From NCBI RefSeq assembly GCF_042654985.1, contig NZ_JBHSMT010000028.1, positions 1 through 64,000 of the forward strand: DNA of 64,000 nt, read 5' to 3'. Below, piece after piece: positions 26,992 through 34,917 of this stretch (position 1 is the stretch's first letter; every line of letters begins with the position of its first letter). This DNA is from Paraherbaspirillum soli (GTDB taxonomy: Bacteria; Pseudomonadota; Gammaproteobacteria; Burkholderiales; Burkholderiaceae_D). The notes beneath the pieces are model-generated. The model was not told the origin of the DNA. It ran no database searches and worked only from the letters and a program-made list of their open reading frames with translations. The translations under genes and the position numbers were made by a program.

Positions 26992-27397
26992 ACTCTGCTC
27001 CCTTATGAATGCATGCTTTGATCCGCGCAGTATATATAGGCCATTGGTGAATGGAAAGTTGTTCCCTGCTCGCGGCTGGGATGTCCTTGAATCCGGGCAA
27101 GCCAAAAGTGGCAAGAAGCCAATAATTGCCATAGGGTCCGATAGCGTTTATAGTCGCTCCCGTCCCTGAGAGAAAAATCCTGGACGTGGTCTGAACGCCA
27201 CTATTAAAAGCGCACGGACCGCGGCTGCGGTTTTCAACGTGCACCCCTCGGTCGTCCTTCATGGGCGGCGAGGTAGGGAGCCCCTTAGTGGGCTGCCGGA
27301 GGGGTTTAATGCTTTTGACCGGTCGTTCAGTCCTACTTTCGCCGCCCACCCACGCCAGACGGCGGGGCGCGGATTCATCCACCGCTAGGAGACCGAC
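26992..27397. other. Intergenic region with a stable predicted RNA-like fold
   Basis: About 400 bases between divergently oriented genes. Apart from the structured element at 27263-27347, described separately, I see no gene. Confidence 0.6.
27263..27347. other. Candidate structured RNA or multibranched DNA element
   Basis: Positions 27263-27277 and 27332-27347 pair over 15 bp with a single bulged T (GGGCGGCGAG then GTAGG on the left). Inside are at least two smaller stems: AGCCC (27279-27283) with GGGCT (27290-27294), and a CCGG pair further in. The result is a multibranch closed structure of about 85 nt, 50 bases before the small gene at 27398. It could be a 5' leader, a small RNA or a recombination site. 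No known family was recognised. Confidence 0.4.
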
Positions 27398-27748
27398 ATG
27401 ACTAGTAGTAAGAAGAAGCCTCGCCCAACACCACCCATCCCAGATATCCCAGAACACCAGCCGTTCTCATGGTTGGACAAAGACCTGCGCACCGATCAAG
27501 CGGCGCAATGCATCGCGTTCACGCTGGACATGTGCCAGGGTATTTACAAGGGGCTGGCGATGCTGCATGCCAACCATCTGGCCCAGGAGCACGGCGACCC
27601 CGACTGTCCGCCGCCGTTGAACGCTTGCGATGTCGACCTGATGCTGCGCTGGATGATGGGCTCGACCGAGGCGGTGTTGGGCAAATCCGAGTCCAGTGTT
27701 AATTACCTGAACGACTTGATCGCCAGACAGCGCCCGACCAACCGCTGA
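27398..27748 (+). CDS. Small hypothetical protein, paralogue of the gene at 152
   Basis: A 116-residue soluble protein sharing FSWLDKDLRTD, LHANxLAQEHGDPxCPPPLNA and SVNYLN with the protein at 152-496; roughly 60% of positions agree by eye. AGGAGACCGAC precedes the start. No membrane segment, signal peptide or known catalytic motif. The two copies have different surroundings (a decayed RHS gene versus an intergenic repeat), so the family spreads or duplicates as a single gene. Function unknown. Confidence 0.7.
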   Translation: MTSSKKKPRPTPPIPDIPEHQPFSWLDKDLRTDQAAQCIAFTLDMCQGIYKGLAMLHANHLAQEHGDPDCPPPLNACDVDLMLRWMMGSTEAVLGKSESSVNYLNDLIARQRPTNR

Positions 27749-27760
27749 CCGCCACCGTCG

Positions 27761-27856
27761 GTAGGGCGGATGAGCGCAGCGTTATCCGCCGTTTTGGATG
27801 CGTCAAACACTTGTGGTACATCAGGCGGCGGATAACGCTACGCTCATCCGCCCTAC
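27761..27856. repeat. 96-bp palindromic intergenic repeat, copy 1
   Basis: The left arm GTAGGGCGGATGAGCGCAGC and the right arm ending GCTCATCCGCCCTAC pair over about 30 bases and close a loop with TGGATGCGTCAAACA. The same 96-bp architecture recurs at 29317 and 50545. It is a REP/MITE-like element of the type common between genes in betaproteobacteria. Confidence 0.85.
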
Positions 27857-28038
27857 GAGTGCCAAATCATCCCGCTCGTCTTCCGCCGTTACACGGCCCG
27901 AATCCACCGCAGGCGACGCATTAGACCGTCGGTCTTCCGAAGTTCGGCGCCGTACCTCGGATTGGAGGATGTCAACGTGCAACTATAGCTATCGGGCAAC
28001 TATAATGTCGAATATTTCTGAATGAGCACCCGCATCGC

Positions 28039-29310
28039 ATGAACATGACTGCAAACAAATATTACAAAGCCTCCGGCCGGGTCAGCGTCACGGCGCCATT
28101 GCGCCTGCTGTGGCCGGGAGCGGTGCCGACGGCCATATTGGCGGGCATCTATACGCTCGTCATTCGCTACAACCCGTTTATTTATTTCTCCTTTATCGCG
28201 ACGCTCATTTTCGGCGTCGGTTTGGCCGTGATCGCTTCGATGGCGACCGAAGCCGGCAAGTCGCGTTCGGTCTATTTCGATCTTTTTGCCACCGCAGTGC
28301 TGGTGCTGTTTGGCCTGTGGGTGCACTGGCTGAGCTGGATCATGCTGACGCTCGACGGCGGCACTCATCTGGCCGGGCAGTTGGTGCTGGCCGGGCCTGC
28401 TGCCTGGGTCGATGCGTTGCAGGAGCTGGCGCAGCACTATCACCTGACGGTGTCGCGCAGAGTCTACACGCACGGTGCAGAAATGAGCTCGGACAACATG
28501 CTGTGGCTGTGGGGCGTTGAAGCCGCTGTCATCGCGCTGCTTGCTCTCGTCTGTTGCAAGCTGATGAATGTAGGGCGGGTGTATTGCGAGCAGAGCGGCG
28601 AATGGGCCCAAACCGATTTGCAGATTGAGGTCGGCAACCCGGACCTATCGCCGGATCAACTGCGGCTCGCGCTGGAACAAAACAACACCGCCGCGCTGGA
28701 GAAACTGGAACAGATTCGTGCAGAGGAATTTCGCGACCAGCCGCAATGGAAAAGCTTGAAACTGGAGCTGCGATCGGCGGCCGGCGGCGCGTCCACTTGC
28801 GTCATCAACGCAGAAGCGGTCGACAACACATGGAACGCCAAGGGCGAACGCAAGCAGCTCAGCACGACCATCGTGCGCAACCTGCTGCTGCCGTCCGCGA
28901 GTTACCAAGCGCTGCTTGCCCGTTTGCGTCTCGCTGAAACGGACAAACCCAAAACTGCGGCCGCAGCACTTCCTCGCATCGGCGCAGATCAAAAATACGG
29001 ACTTGAGCTTGCGCAGCGCTTTGCCGAATGGCTGGCAGTCAATCAGCGCTTTTACATCAGCCATCGGGATGCCAGTTACATGGGGTTCGAACTGATGCCG
29101 GACGGTTGCATTTTGTATCGTCAATACGACGATGGCATTCCCCGGGATGAACCCGACAAGCGCTTTGCGACGGCGGACGAGTTTGTGCAATGGCTGGAGC
29201 GTCAAAGCGACCGCATCCTGGCGGCAGAATCGGCCGGCCGGACCAATCCCGTCACGCACGAGCGGATCCAGGCTGCGTTGACGGGGCAAGTTGCGCATTG
29301 GGGTTACTAA
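28039..29310 (+). CDS. Membrane protein with C-terminal soluble domain, function unknown
   Basis: A 423-residue protein with about four hydrophobic segments: GAVPTAILAGIYTLVI (about 26-45), FIATLIFGVGLAVIA, FATAVLVLFGLWVHWLSW and AAVIALLALVCCKLM (to about 180). A soluble domain of about 240 residues follows, with no motif I recognise. It lies between two copies of the 96-bp repeat, hence probably a single-gene unit. The ribosome binding site is poor, and a second in-frame ATG lies two codons in. Confidence 0.65.
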   Translation: MNMTANKYYKASGRVSVTAPLRLLWPGAVPTAILAGIYTLVIRYNPFIYFSFIATLIFGVGLAVIASMATEAGKSRSVYFDLFATAVLVLFGLWVHWLSWIMLTLDGGTHLAGQLVLAGPAAWVDALQELAQHYHLTVSRRVYTHGAEMSSDNMLWLWGVEAAVIALLALVCCKLMNVGRVYCEQSGEWAQTDLQIEVGNPDLSPDQLRLALEQNNTAALEKLEQIRAEEFRDQPQWKSLKLELRSAAGGASTCVINAEAVDNTWNAKGERKQLSTTIVRNLLLPSASYQALLARLRLAETDKPKTAAAALPRIGADQKYGLELAQRFAEWLAVNQRFYISHRDASYMGFELMPDGCILYRQYDDGIPRDEPDKRFATADEFVQWLERQSDRILAAESAGRTNPVTHERIQAALTGQVAHWGY

Positions 29311-29316
29311 CTGCAA

Positions 29317-29412
29317 GTAGGGCGGAAAAGCGTAGCGCCTTCCGCCGTGTTGGATGCGTCAACCACATGTGGCACATCAAACGGCGGATAACGCTGCGCT
29401 CATCCGCCCTAC
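29317..29412. repeat. 96-bp palindromic intergenic repeat, copy 2
   Basis: Same length and design as the copy at 27761. The left arm reads GTAGGGCGGAAAAGCGTAGC and the right arm ends GCTCATCCGCCCTAC, so the arms have diverged from each other near the middle. It starts seven bases after the stop of the membrane-protein gene and may influence 3' end stability. Confidence 0.85.
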
Positions 29413-29559
29413 GGACCGTTGCAGATGATTTCGTCTTATCGGCTTGGAGATCGCTTTTTCCTCGCATATGGGTAGAACTACCTAGCCCAAAGTAGGGAAT
29501 CGCAGCGATCCGGAACCGGCGCTTTTGGTTTATACCGAGGGCAGGAGCCGATAATACCT

Positions 29560-30171
29560 ATGCAAATCCTGCCTTTCCTGCTGATGCTGTGTTGCGCGCC
29601 GGTGCTGATGACGCCCGTTACTTTGTTCGCGCAGGTGTATGGCGGGACGTCGGCTGGCGGCACGATTGTCTTGTCCAATTTCAAGAGTCCTGAAACCAGG
29701 GAGCTGGTGGTGGCGCCGCTGGCGGCTGCGCCGACGTCAATCATTCCCTCCAAAGTCGCCGCTTCGCCGATCCCGATCGCCTTCAAAGAGTTGCTGAACG
29801 AGGCTGCGATCCAGTACAAGCTCGATCCGAATCTGCTGCATGCCGTGATCAAGGTGGAGTCCGGTTACAACCCGACGGCGATCTCGCCGAAAGGGGCGCG
29901 CGGATTGATGCAGCTGATGCCCGACACGGCGCGTCGCTTCGGCGCCAAAAATTCTCTTAACCCGCGTGAAAACGTGCAAGCCGGCGCCCAGTATCTGAGC
30001 TGGCTGCTGGATCTGTTCAAGGGCGATATCGAGCTGGCCCTGGCCGGCTACAACGCTGGCGAGCAGGCCGTTATCCGCGCCGGCAATAGGGTTCCTGCTT
30101 ATACCGAAACCCGCAACTATGTCGTCAAGGTGCTGGCCCAGTATCAGCGCAACTCCAAAAAAGACGATTGA
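29560..30171 (+). CDS. Periplasmic lytic transglycosylase (SLT domain)
   Basis: A 203-residue protein with a signal peptide (cleavage after LFAQ, about residue 26) and an SLT domain at about 85-195. The catalytic Glu is in AVIKVESGYNP, followed by GARGLMQLMPDTA and ALAGYNAGEQAV, the family 1 lytic transglycosylase motifs. It cleaves peptidoglycan glycan strands to anhydromuropeptides. Such small enzymes often open the wall for envelope machines. It could serve the flagellar-type system (which lacks FlgJ) or the secretion of the large proteins downstream; neither is shown. Confidence 0.88.
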   Translation: MQILPFLLMLCCAPVLMTPVTLFAQVYGGTSAGGTIVLSNFKSPETRELVVAPLAAAPTSIIPSKVAASPIPIAFKELLNEAAIQYKLDPNLLHAVIKVESGYNPTAISPKGARGLMQLMPDTARRFGAKNSLNPRENVQAGAQYLSWLLDLFKGDIELALAGYNAGEQAVIRAGNRVPAYTETRNYVVKVLAQYQRNSKKDD

Positions 30172-30198
30172 TCATGTGCTTGGTAACTCAGGACCCTG

Positions 30199-30266
30199 GT
30201 AGGGAACTGCCTACCAAGAACTGGTGGTGCTCATCCATTCAAGATTCGCCGCATAGCGCCAATACT
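30199..30266 (+). promoter_or_regulatory. Promoter-like module, copy 1 (before the DUF5666-like gene)
   Basis: A 16-bp palindromic box (30199-30214, GTAGGGAACTGCCTAC; a perfect 7-bp inverted repeat if extended to 30197-30216) is followed 15 bases later by GCTCATCCATTCAA and then by CAATACTG, with AATACT at 30261 a possible -10. The same three elements at identical spacing occur at 31799-31866. The palindrome resembles sites of NarL/LuxR-type response regulators. Confidence 0.6.
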
Positions 30267-30299
30267 GGGAGCCAGACCTGCCAGGACCTTCTAAACCTC

Positions 30300-30332
30300 G
30301 CCGGCTCGGCTTGGTCGCTATGCCGGCTTTTT
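30300..30332 (+). terminator. Terminator-like hairpin in the leader of the DUF5666-like gene
   Basis: GCCGGC (30300-30305) pairs with GCCGGC (30322-30327), followed at once by a run of five to six T. It lies downstream of the promoter-like module at 30199 and 27 bases before the coding start, so it is in the expected leader and could work as an attenuator. Alternatively it terminates readthrough from the transglycosylase gene. Confidence 0.4.
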
Positions 30333-30359
30333 AACCCCCCTTAAGCACAAGGAGTTGCC

Positions 30360-31790
30360 ATGAACTTGAAGCAGATGCTACGCGCGTTATCCATCTTGTT
30401 GCTGATCGGCTTGCTCAACGCCTGCGGCGGTGGCGGCGGTTCGGGCACTTCCGGCGGCGGCGCCAAGTCGACTGGCGTGGTCACCGGTATCGGCAGCGTG
30501 TTTGTCAACGGCGTGGAATTCGACTCCGCCTCGGCCAAGGTCAGCATTGACGACGACCAGAACCGTTCGGAGAGCGACATCAAGGTCGGCATGGTGGTGA
30601 GCGTCACCGGCTCGGTCAATGACGATCACGTGACCGGCACCGCCCAGAGCATCGAGTTCGACGGCGAGCTGGTCGGCCCGGTGGCTGCGGCGCCGGTCAT
30701 CAGCGCCGGCGGCGGCAGCTTCACCGTCATGGGCCAAACCGTGATTGTCGATAGCATGACGCTGTTCGACAACGCCACCGGCCTGGCGGACATCACAGCC
30801 GGCGTCGTCGTCGAAGTGAGCGGCTTGCGCGACGCCAGCGGCCAGATTCATGCCACCCGGATCGAAGTCAATCATCCTGCGGCGACCGGCTTCCAGGTCA
30901 AGGGCACGATCAGCAATCTGACCACGACCACTTTCATGATCGGCACGCTGACCGTGAATTTTGCCAATGCGACACAGATAAATTTCCCGGACGCCGGCTT
31001 GAGCAACGGCCTGTTCGTCAAGGTCAAAAGCAGCGCCGCACCGGTCAATAACGTGCTGATTGCCAGCAGCGTCAAAGTCCGCCCCGCCAGCATCGAGGTG
31101 CAAGAGCGAGACCACGAGGAGCTGGAAGGATTTGTCGCCGGCTTGTCGGGCAGCAGCTTTACGGTTAACGGTCAGGCGGTGCTGGTCAATGCCCAGACGG
31201 TGTTTGAAAACGGCACGATGGCGACGCTGGCGAACAATGTCAGGGTCGAGATTGAAGGCAGCATCGCCAGCGGCGTACTGGTCGCGACCAAAGTGGAATT
31301 CCGTCTGGCCGCGGATGTACGTATCGAGGCGCAAGTGACGCAGATCGATCTCGCCGGCGGCACCATTACCGTATTTGGCAATCCAGGCATCGTGGTGAAA
31401 GTGCCAGCCAATACCACGCAGTTGCGCGACGAAGACGACAACCCGGTCCGTGCCTTCAACTTGAAGAACGTCGCGGTCGGCGATCGGGTGGCGATTGTCG
31501 GGATCAAGGGCAGCGCAAATACCGTCACCGCGACCCGGCTTGAACGTACCAAGGCCAGCCTGCAGGTGGTGTTGAGAGGGCCGCTGGATTCCGCTGTCAG
31601 CCCGACGCTGGTGATCCTGGGCGTGCACATCAACACCGGCGCCGCCACGGTGTTCACCGGAAGCGATGAAGCAAGCCTGACGCAAGCGGCATTTTTCGGC
31701 CTGGCGAGCGCCGGCACGACCGTCAAGGCAAGCGGGACTTTCGACGGCATGGCGATCGCCGCGACTGCGGCAAGCCTGGGCGGCGATTAG
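30360..31790 (+). CDS. DUF5666-like repeat lipoprotein
   Basis: A 476-residue exported protein. The signal peptide ends in a lipobox (LLNAC, Cys at about residue 22) followed by a Gly/Ser-rich linker. The rest consists of about six beta-rich repeats of 70-80 residues with recurring patterns such as GSVFVNGVEFD, GMVVSVTGS, GSFTVMGQTV and GVVVEVSGL. This is the style of DUF5666 proteins, whose biochemical role is not established. It has the same promoter-like module as the histidine kinase gene downstream. Binding of a surface or periplasmic partner is a guess. Confidence 0.75.
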   Translation: MNLKQMLRALSILLLIGLLNACGGGGGSGTSGGGAKSTGVVTGIGSVFVNGVEFDSASAKVSIDDDQNRSESDIKVGMVVSVTGSVNDDHVTGTAQSIEFDGELVGPVAAAPVISAGGGSFTVMGQTVIVDSMTLFDNATGLADITAGVVVEVSGLRDASGQIHATRIEVNHPAATGFQVKGTISNLTTTTFMIGTLTVNFANATQINFPDAGLSNGLFVKVKSSAAPVNNVLIASSVKVRPASIEVQERDHEELEGFVAGLSGSSFTVNGQAVLVNAQTVFENGTMATLANNVRVEIEGSIASGVLVATKVEFRLAADVRIEAQVTQIDLAGGTITVFGNPGIVVKVPANTTQLRDEDDNPVRAFNLKNVAVGDRVAIVGIKGSANTVTATRLERTKASLQVVLRGPLDSAVSPTLVILGVHINTGAATVFTGSDEASLTQAAFFGLASAGTTVKASGTFDGMAIAATAASLGGD

Positions 31791-31798
31791 CGCGCCCT

Positions 31799-31866
31799 TT
31801 AGGGAGAGTCCTACTGCAACTTGATGGCGCTCATCCATTCAATATCCGCTTGGCACCGTCAATACT
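31799..31866 (+). promoter_or_regulatory. Promoter-like module, copy 2 (before the histidine kinase gene)
   Basis: The box TTAGGGAGAGTCCTAC (31799-31814), GCTCATCCATTCAA 15 bases on, and AATACT at 31861 repeat the arrangement upstream of the DUF5666-like gene base for base in spacing. If the kinase controls a regulator that binds this box, its own gene would be autoregulated. Confidence 0.6.
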
Positions 31867-31926
31867 GAGAAGCGGGCTGGGTATTGAGTGGGTATTGAGC
31901 GAGCGACTAGTCAAAGGAACGACATC

Positions 31927-33057
31927 ATGTTGAAGCTGCAGCAGATGATGAGGGCGATGCGGGTCATGAGCAGTGAGCTGGAATTGTCGGAGTCGCAGTT
32001 TGGCGAGTTGACCGAACTGATTGGGATCGCCTCGGCGATTGTCGACAGCGACGGCGCGATCCTCAGCATCAATGAGATGGCGGCCACCATGCTGGGCTTC
32101 AAAGCCGAGGAGTTGCGCGGCGGTTCGCTGACGCAACTGGTGACCGAAGGCTTGGGCGCGCTTGAGCAAGTCCTGATGCCGGGCCGGAACGCCGGCAACC
32201 TGGAACCGTTCGACCTGGTTTTCCGGGGCCGCAGCGGCCGCAAAAGCACGCTCTGCGTGATCCCGCAGTACATCGAGCATACCGACGGCGCGACCCGCTC
32301 GGTGCTGCTGGTGCTGTCGGAAAAAGCCAGCCGCGGCGCCTTGCTGCAAACCTTGCACCACTCGGCGCCGGAGTTGCAGCAATTTTCCAATCGCTTGATT
32401 TCGGCCCATGAACTCGAACTGAAACGGGTCTCGTCGGAGCTGCATGACGGCATCGGCCAGGTGCTGGCGATGATCAAGTTCATGGTGGAAGACGCCGCCC
32501 GCCACGTGAAGGGCGGTCAGCCGCAGGAGGGCGGCCGCATCCTGGATGAGACGGTGCTGCGGCTGCGCGAAGCGATGAGCGAGGTGCGCCGCATCTCGAT
32601 CGAGCTGCGGCCCAGCAGCCTGGACGACCTGGGGTTGATTCCCACCATTGAATGGCATTGCCGCAACTACGACGGCGCCTACCGCAACCTGCTGCTCAAG
32701 CTGGATCTGAACGTGATCGAAGCCGAGGTGCCGGCGGCGCTCAAGCTGGACATCTTCCGCATCATTCAAGAGGCCATGAACAACGTGGTCAAGCACGCCC
32801 ATGCATCGACCGTGACGCTGTCGCTGCAGGTCGAACACGCCAATCTGCGCCTGCGCATCCGCGACAACGGCAATGGCTTCGATGCCAGTCAAAGCGGGCA
32901 CGGCAACGGCAGCCAGGGCGGGGTCGGCTTGAAGAGCATGCGGGAACGGGTGGAGTCGACCGGTGGCCGGTTTTCGATTCAATCGGCGCTCAATAGCGGC
33001 ACCACGGTAGAAGCCTGCTGGTCGCTGGAGCCGGTGGTGGCGCGCCTAGTCATGTGA
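31927..33057 (+). CDS. PAS-containing sensor histidine kinase, NarX/HisKA_3 type
   Basis: A 376-residue cytoplasmic kinase without membrane helices. A PAS-like domain covers about 20-130 (IVDSDGAILSINEMAATMLGF). The phosphoacceptor box is SSELHDGIGQVLAM at about 175-190, followed by an HATPase domain with N box EAMNNVVKHAHA, G1 DNGNGF and G2 GVGLKSMRERV. HisKA_3 kinases partner NarL/LuxR-type response regulators. No such regulator is encoded in the window. I choose ATG 31927, with AAAGGAAC upstream, over GTG 31888. It is the probable controller of the oxidase locus. Confidence 0.88.
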   Translation: MLKLQQMMRAMRVMSSELELSESQFGELTELIGIASAIVDSDGAILSINEMAATMLGFKAEELRGGSLTQLVTEGLGALEQVLMPGRNAGNLEPFDLVFRGRSGRKSTLCVIPQYIEHTDGATRSVLLVLSEKASRGALLQTLHHSAPELQQFSNRLISAHELELKRVSSELHDGIGQVLAMIKFMVEDAARHVKGGQPQEGGRILDETVLRLREAMSEVRRISIELRPSSLDDLGLIPTIEWHCRNYDGAYRNLLLKLDLNVIEAEVPAALKLDIFRIIQEAMNNVVKHAHASTVTLSLQVEHANLRLRIRDNGNGFDASQSGHGNGSQGGVGLKSMRERVESTGGRFSIQSALNSGTTVEACWSLEPVVARLVM

Positions 33058-33061
33058 GTTA

Positions 33062-33111
33062 GGAGGCTGTCGGACTTAGGAAGAATCGATTCCCTGAGTC
33101 CGACAAGCTCC
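33062..33111 (+). terminator. Long hairpin after the histidine kinase gene
   Basis: GGAGGCTGTCGGACTTAGG (33062-33080) pairs with CCTGAGTCCGACAAGCTCC (33093-33111) with only two mismatches. No T-run follows. It begins a few bases past the kinase stop and probably ends or stabilises that transcript before the oxidase genes. Confidence 0.55.
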
Positions 33112-33122
33112 TTGGGGGGAGG

Positions 33123-33138
33123 GTGGGGAAAACCCTAC
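33123..33138. promoter_or_regulatory. Third copy of the 16-bp palindromic box, before the oxidase genes
   Basis: GTGGGGAAAACCCTAC matches the boxes at 30199 and 31799 in the outer GGG and CCTAC halves and in length (16 bp). The downstream GCTCATCC and AATACT elements are not present at the same spacing here. It lies about 240 bases before the first multicopper-oxidase gene, in a 320-base gene-free region. Confidence 0.4.
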
Positions 33139-33380
33139 CGTTTTAACAGGGGAAGTAGCTTAGTGCGGTTGGACGTAACAGGAATTAATCTTAATGAAAC
33201 TAGTAAGTATCTCTATGTAACAGGTGTGCTGTTTCGCAAATGATGAAACCACACCGCAAGTGGAAATCCGCTTGCCGCCCGCCTCATGCAACGCCCAGTT
33301 GCGACAGCTGACGGCCAGTCCGATCACACCGTGAAACTAGCCCGAGGCGCAGCTGGCGCCGACGGCGCAACGGAGGACAT

Positions 33381-34907
33381 ATGCATTACGTACAGCTCTA
33401 TCGCCGCGCTTTGTTTGCGCTCTTACTGTGTCTGGTCGGCTTACCTGCGAGCGCGCAATCGTTCCGGGTGCAATGCCCGCCGGTCACCACCTTGCACCCG
33501 ACCCCGCCGACCACCGACCCCAATCCGGCCGGCGGTTCGGTCAAGTGCCAGCAAATCGCCGGCGGCGACGGTTACGCGACGATGGCCGACGGCACCCAGA
33601 CCTATATGTTCTCGTTCGGGCCGTTGTCGGGCCTGGTCGATATTTTCAACGGCCTGCCGGGTACCGAGCCGGCGTCGGTGTTCAACCAGGTGTCGACCGG
33701 GGTCGGCATCGGCGATCCATCCGCCGCCACCACCTTCAACGGTGCGGTCGGACTTGCGCCTGACCCCGATTCGGTGCCGGCCAACCAGTTGACCGGCCAC
33801 GTCGATCCGCGGCCTATCATGGATGTCGGCGTCATGAACGGCAACATCCCGGCGCCTATGATGGCGATCGACGAGGACGACGAATTCTTCCTGACCCTGA
33901 CCAACGTCGGCATGATCATGCGGCCCGATCTGTTCGAGCAGCACACCGTGCACTTCCACGGCTACCCGAACGCCTCCTCGTTCTATGACGGCGTGCCGGA
34001 TGCCTCGGTCGCGATCAATATCGGCGGCAGCTTCACTTACTACTACCTGGCGCCGGATGCCGGCACTTATTTCTGGCACTGCCACATCACGCCGCCGGAG
34101 CACCTGCAAATGGGGATGGTGGGCCAGATTTATGTGCGTCCGCGCCAGAACCGGGTCGCCAGCGGCACGCTGTACGCCGGCCTGGTGGGTCAGCAAGCCG
34201 ATCTGCGCACCGCGTGCGGCAGCGACATCCTGTGCTCGTCGCCGCTGCCGCCCGCCAATGCGGCGACGCACGCGGCCAACAAGTCCGGCACGCCGACCTT
34301 GTACGCCTATAACGATGGCGACGGCTCGACTGCCTACGACGTCGAATATCCGGTGCAGATCCACGGTTTCGATCCGAACTTCCACTTCATCGGCATGACC
34401 TTCAACCCGGAGCCGTTCGTCGACATGAAGGACAAGCACTTCCTGTTGAACGGCCGCAGCTATCCGGACACAGTCACTCAGGGCCCGATGCAGACCGTGG
34501 CGGCGGACGGCACCCCGCATTCTTCGCAACCGCTGCCGGCGCTGATCAACATCCCGGTCGGCGGAAAGGCTTTGCTCAGGATCTCGGACCTTGACGTCAC
34601 GGAATTCCAGACCCTGGCCTCGCTCGGCATCCCGATGCATGTGATCGGCATCAACGCTCGCTTGCTGCGCGACTTGTCGGGCAACGACATGACCTACAAC
34701 ACCAACTCGATCACGCTCGGCGGCGGCGAGTCGATCGACGTCATCCTGGACGCCAGCGATACCAGCAAGTACACGGCGGGGCAGGTGTATTACCTGTACA
34801 CGCCTAACCTCGATCACCTGTCGAACGATGCCGAGAATTTCGGCGGCTTGATGACCGAGGTTCACATCTGCAATAGCGTGAACCCGTCCACCAAGTCCTG
34901 CGTCTAG
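33381..34907 (+). CDS. Multicopper-oxidase-like protein 1
   Basis: A 508-residue exported protein (signal peptide cleaved after ASAQ, about residue 26). Copper motifs are HTVHFHG (188-194) and WHCHITPPEHLQMGM (232-246), the latter carrying Cys, His and Met ligands like a type 1 site with adjacent type 2/3 histidines. The C-terminal cupredoxin (about 320-505) keeps only a remnant (IPMHVIGIN) of the HPxHxHG motif and has no second HCH. It begins the oxidase operon behind a strong GGAGG. Substrate unknown; Mn(II), Fe(II), Cu(I) or phenolic oxidation are all possible. Confidence 0.8.
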   Translation: MHYVQLYRRALFALLLCLVGLPASAQSFRVQCPPVTTLHPTPPTTDPNPAGGSVKCQQIAGGDGYATMADGTQTYMFSFGPLSGLVDIFNGLPGTEPASVFNQVSTGVGIGDPSAATTFNGAVGLAPDPDSVPANQLTGHVDPRPIMDVGVMNGNIPAPMMAIDEDDEFFLTLTNVGMIMRPDLFEQHTVHFHGYPNASSFYDGVPDASVAINIGGSFTYYYLAPDAGTYFWHCHITPPEHLQMGMVGQIYVRPRQNRVASGTLYAGLVGQQADLRTACGSDILCSSPLPPANAATHAANKSGTPTLYAYNDGDGSTAYDVEYPVQIHGFDPNFHFIGMTFNPEPFVDMKDKHFLLNGRSYPDTVTQGPMQTVAADGTPHSSQPLPALINIPVGGKALLRISDLDVTEFQTLASLGIPMHVIGINARLLRDLSGNDMTYNTNSITLGGGESIDVILDASDTSKYTAGQVYYLYTPNLDHLSNDAENFGGLMTEVHICNSVNPSTKSCV

Positions 34908-34917
34908 GAGAACAGCC

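Noticed and set aside
30387..31838. Minus-strand frame of 483 aa opposite the DUF5666-like gene
   Set aside because: Shadow of a GC-rich gene; the plus frame has a lipobox signal peptide and regular repeats.
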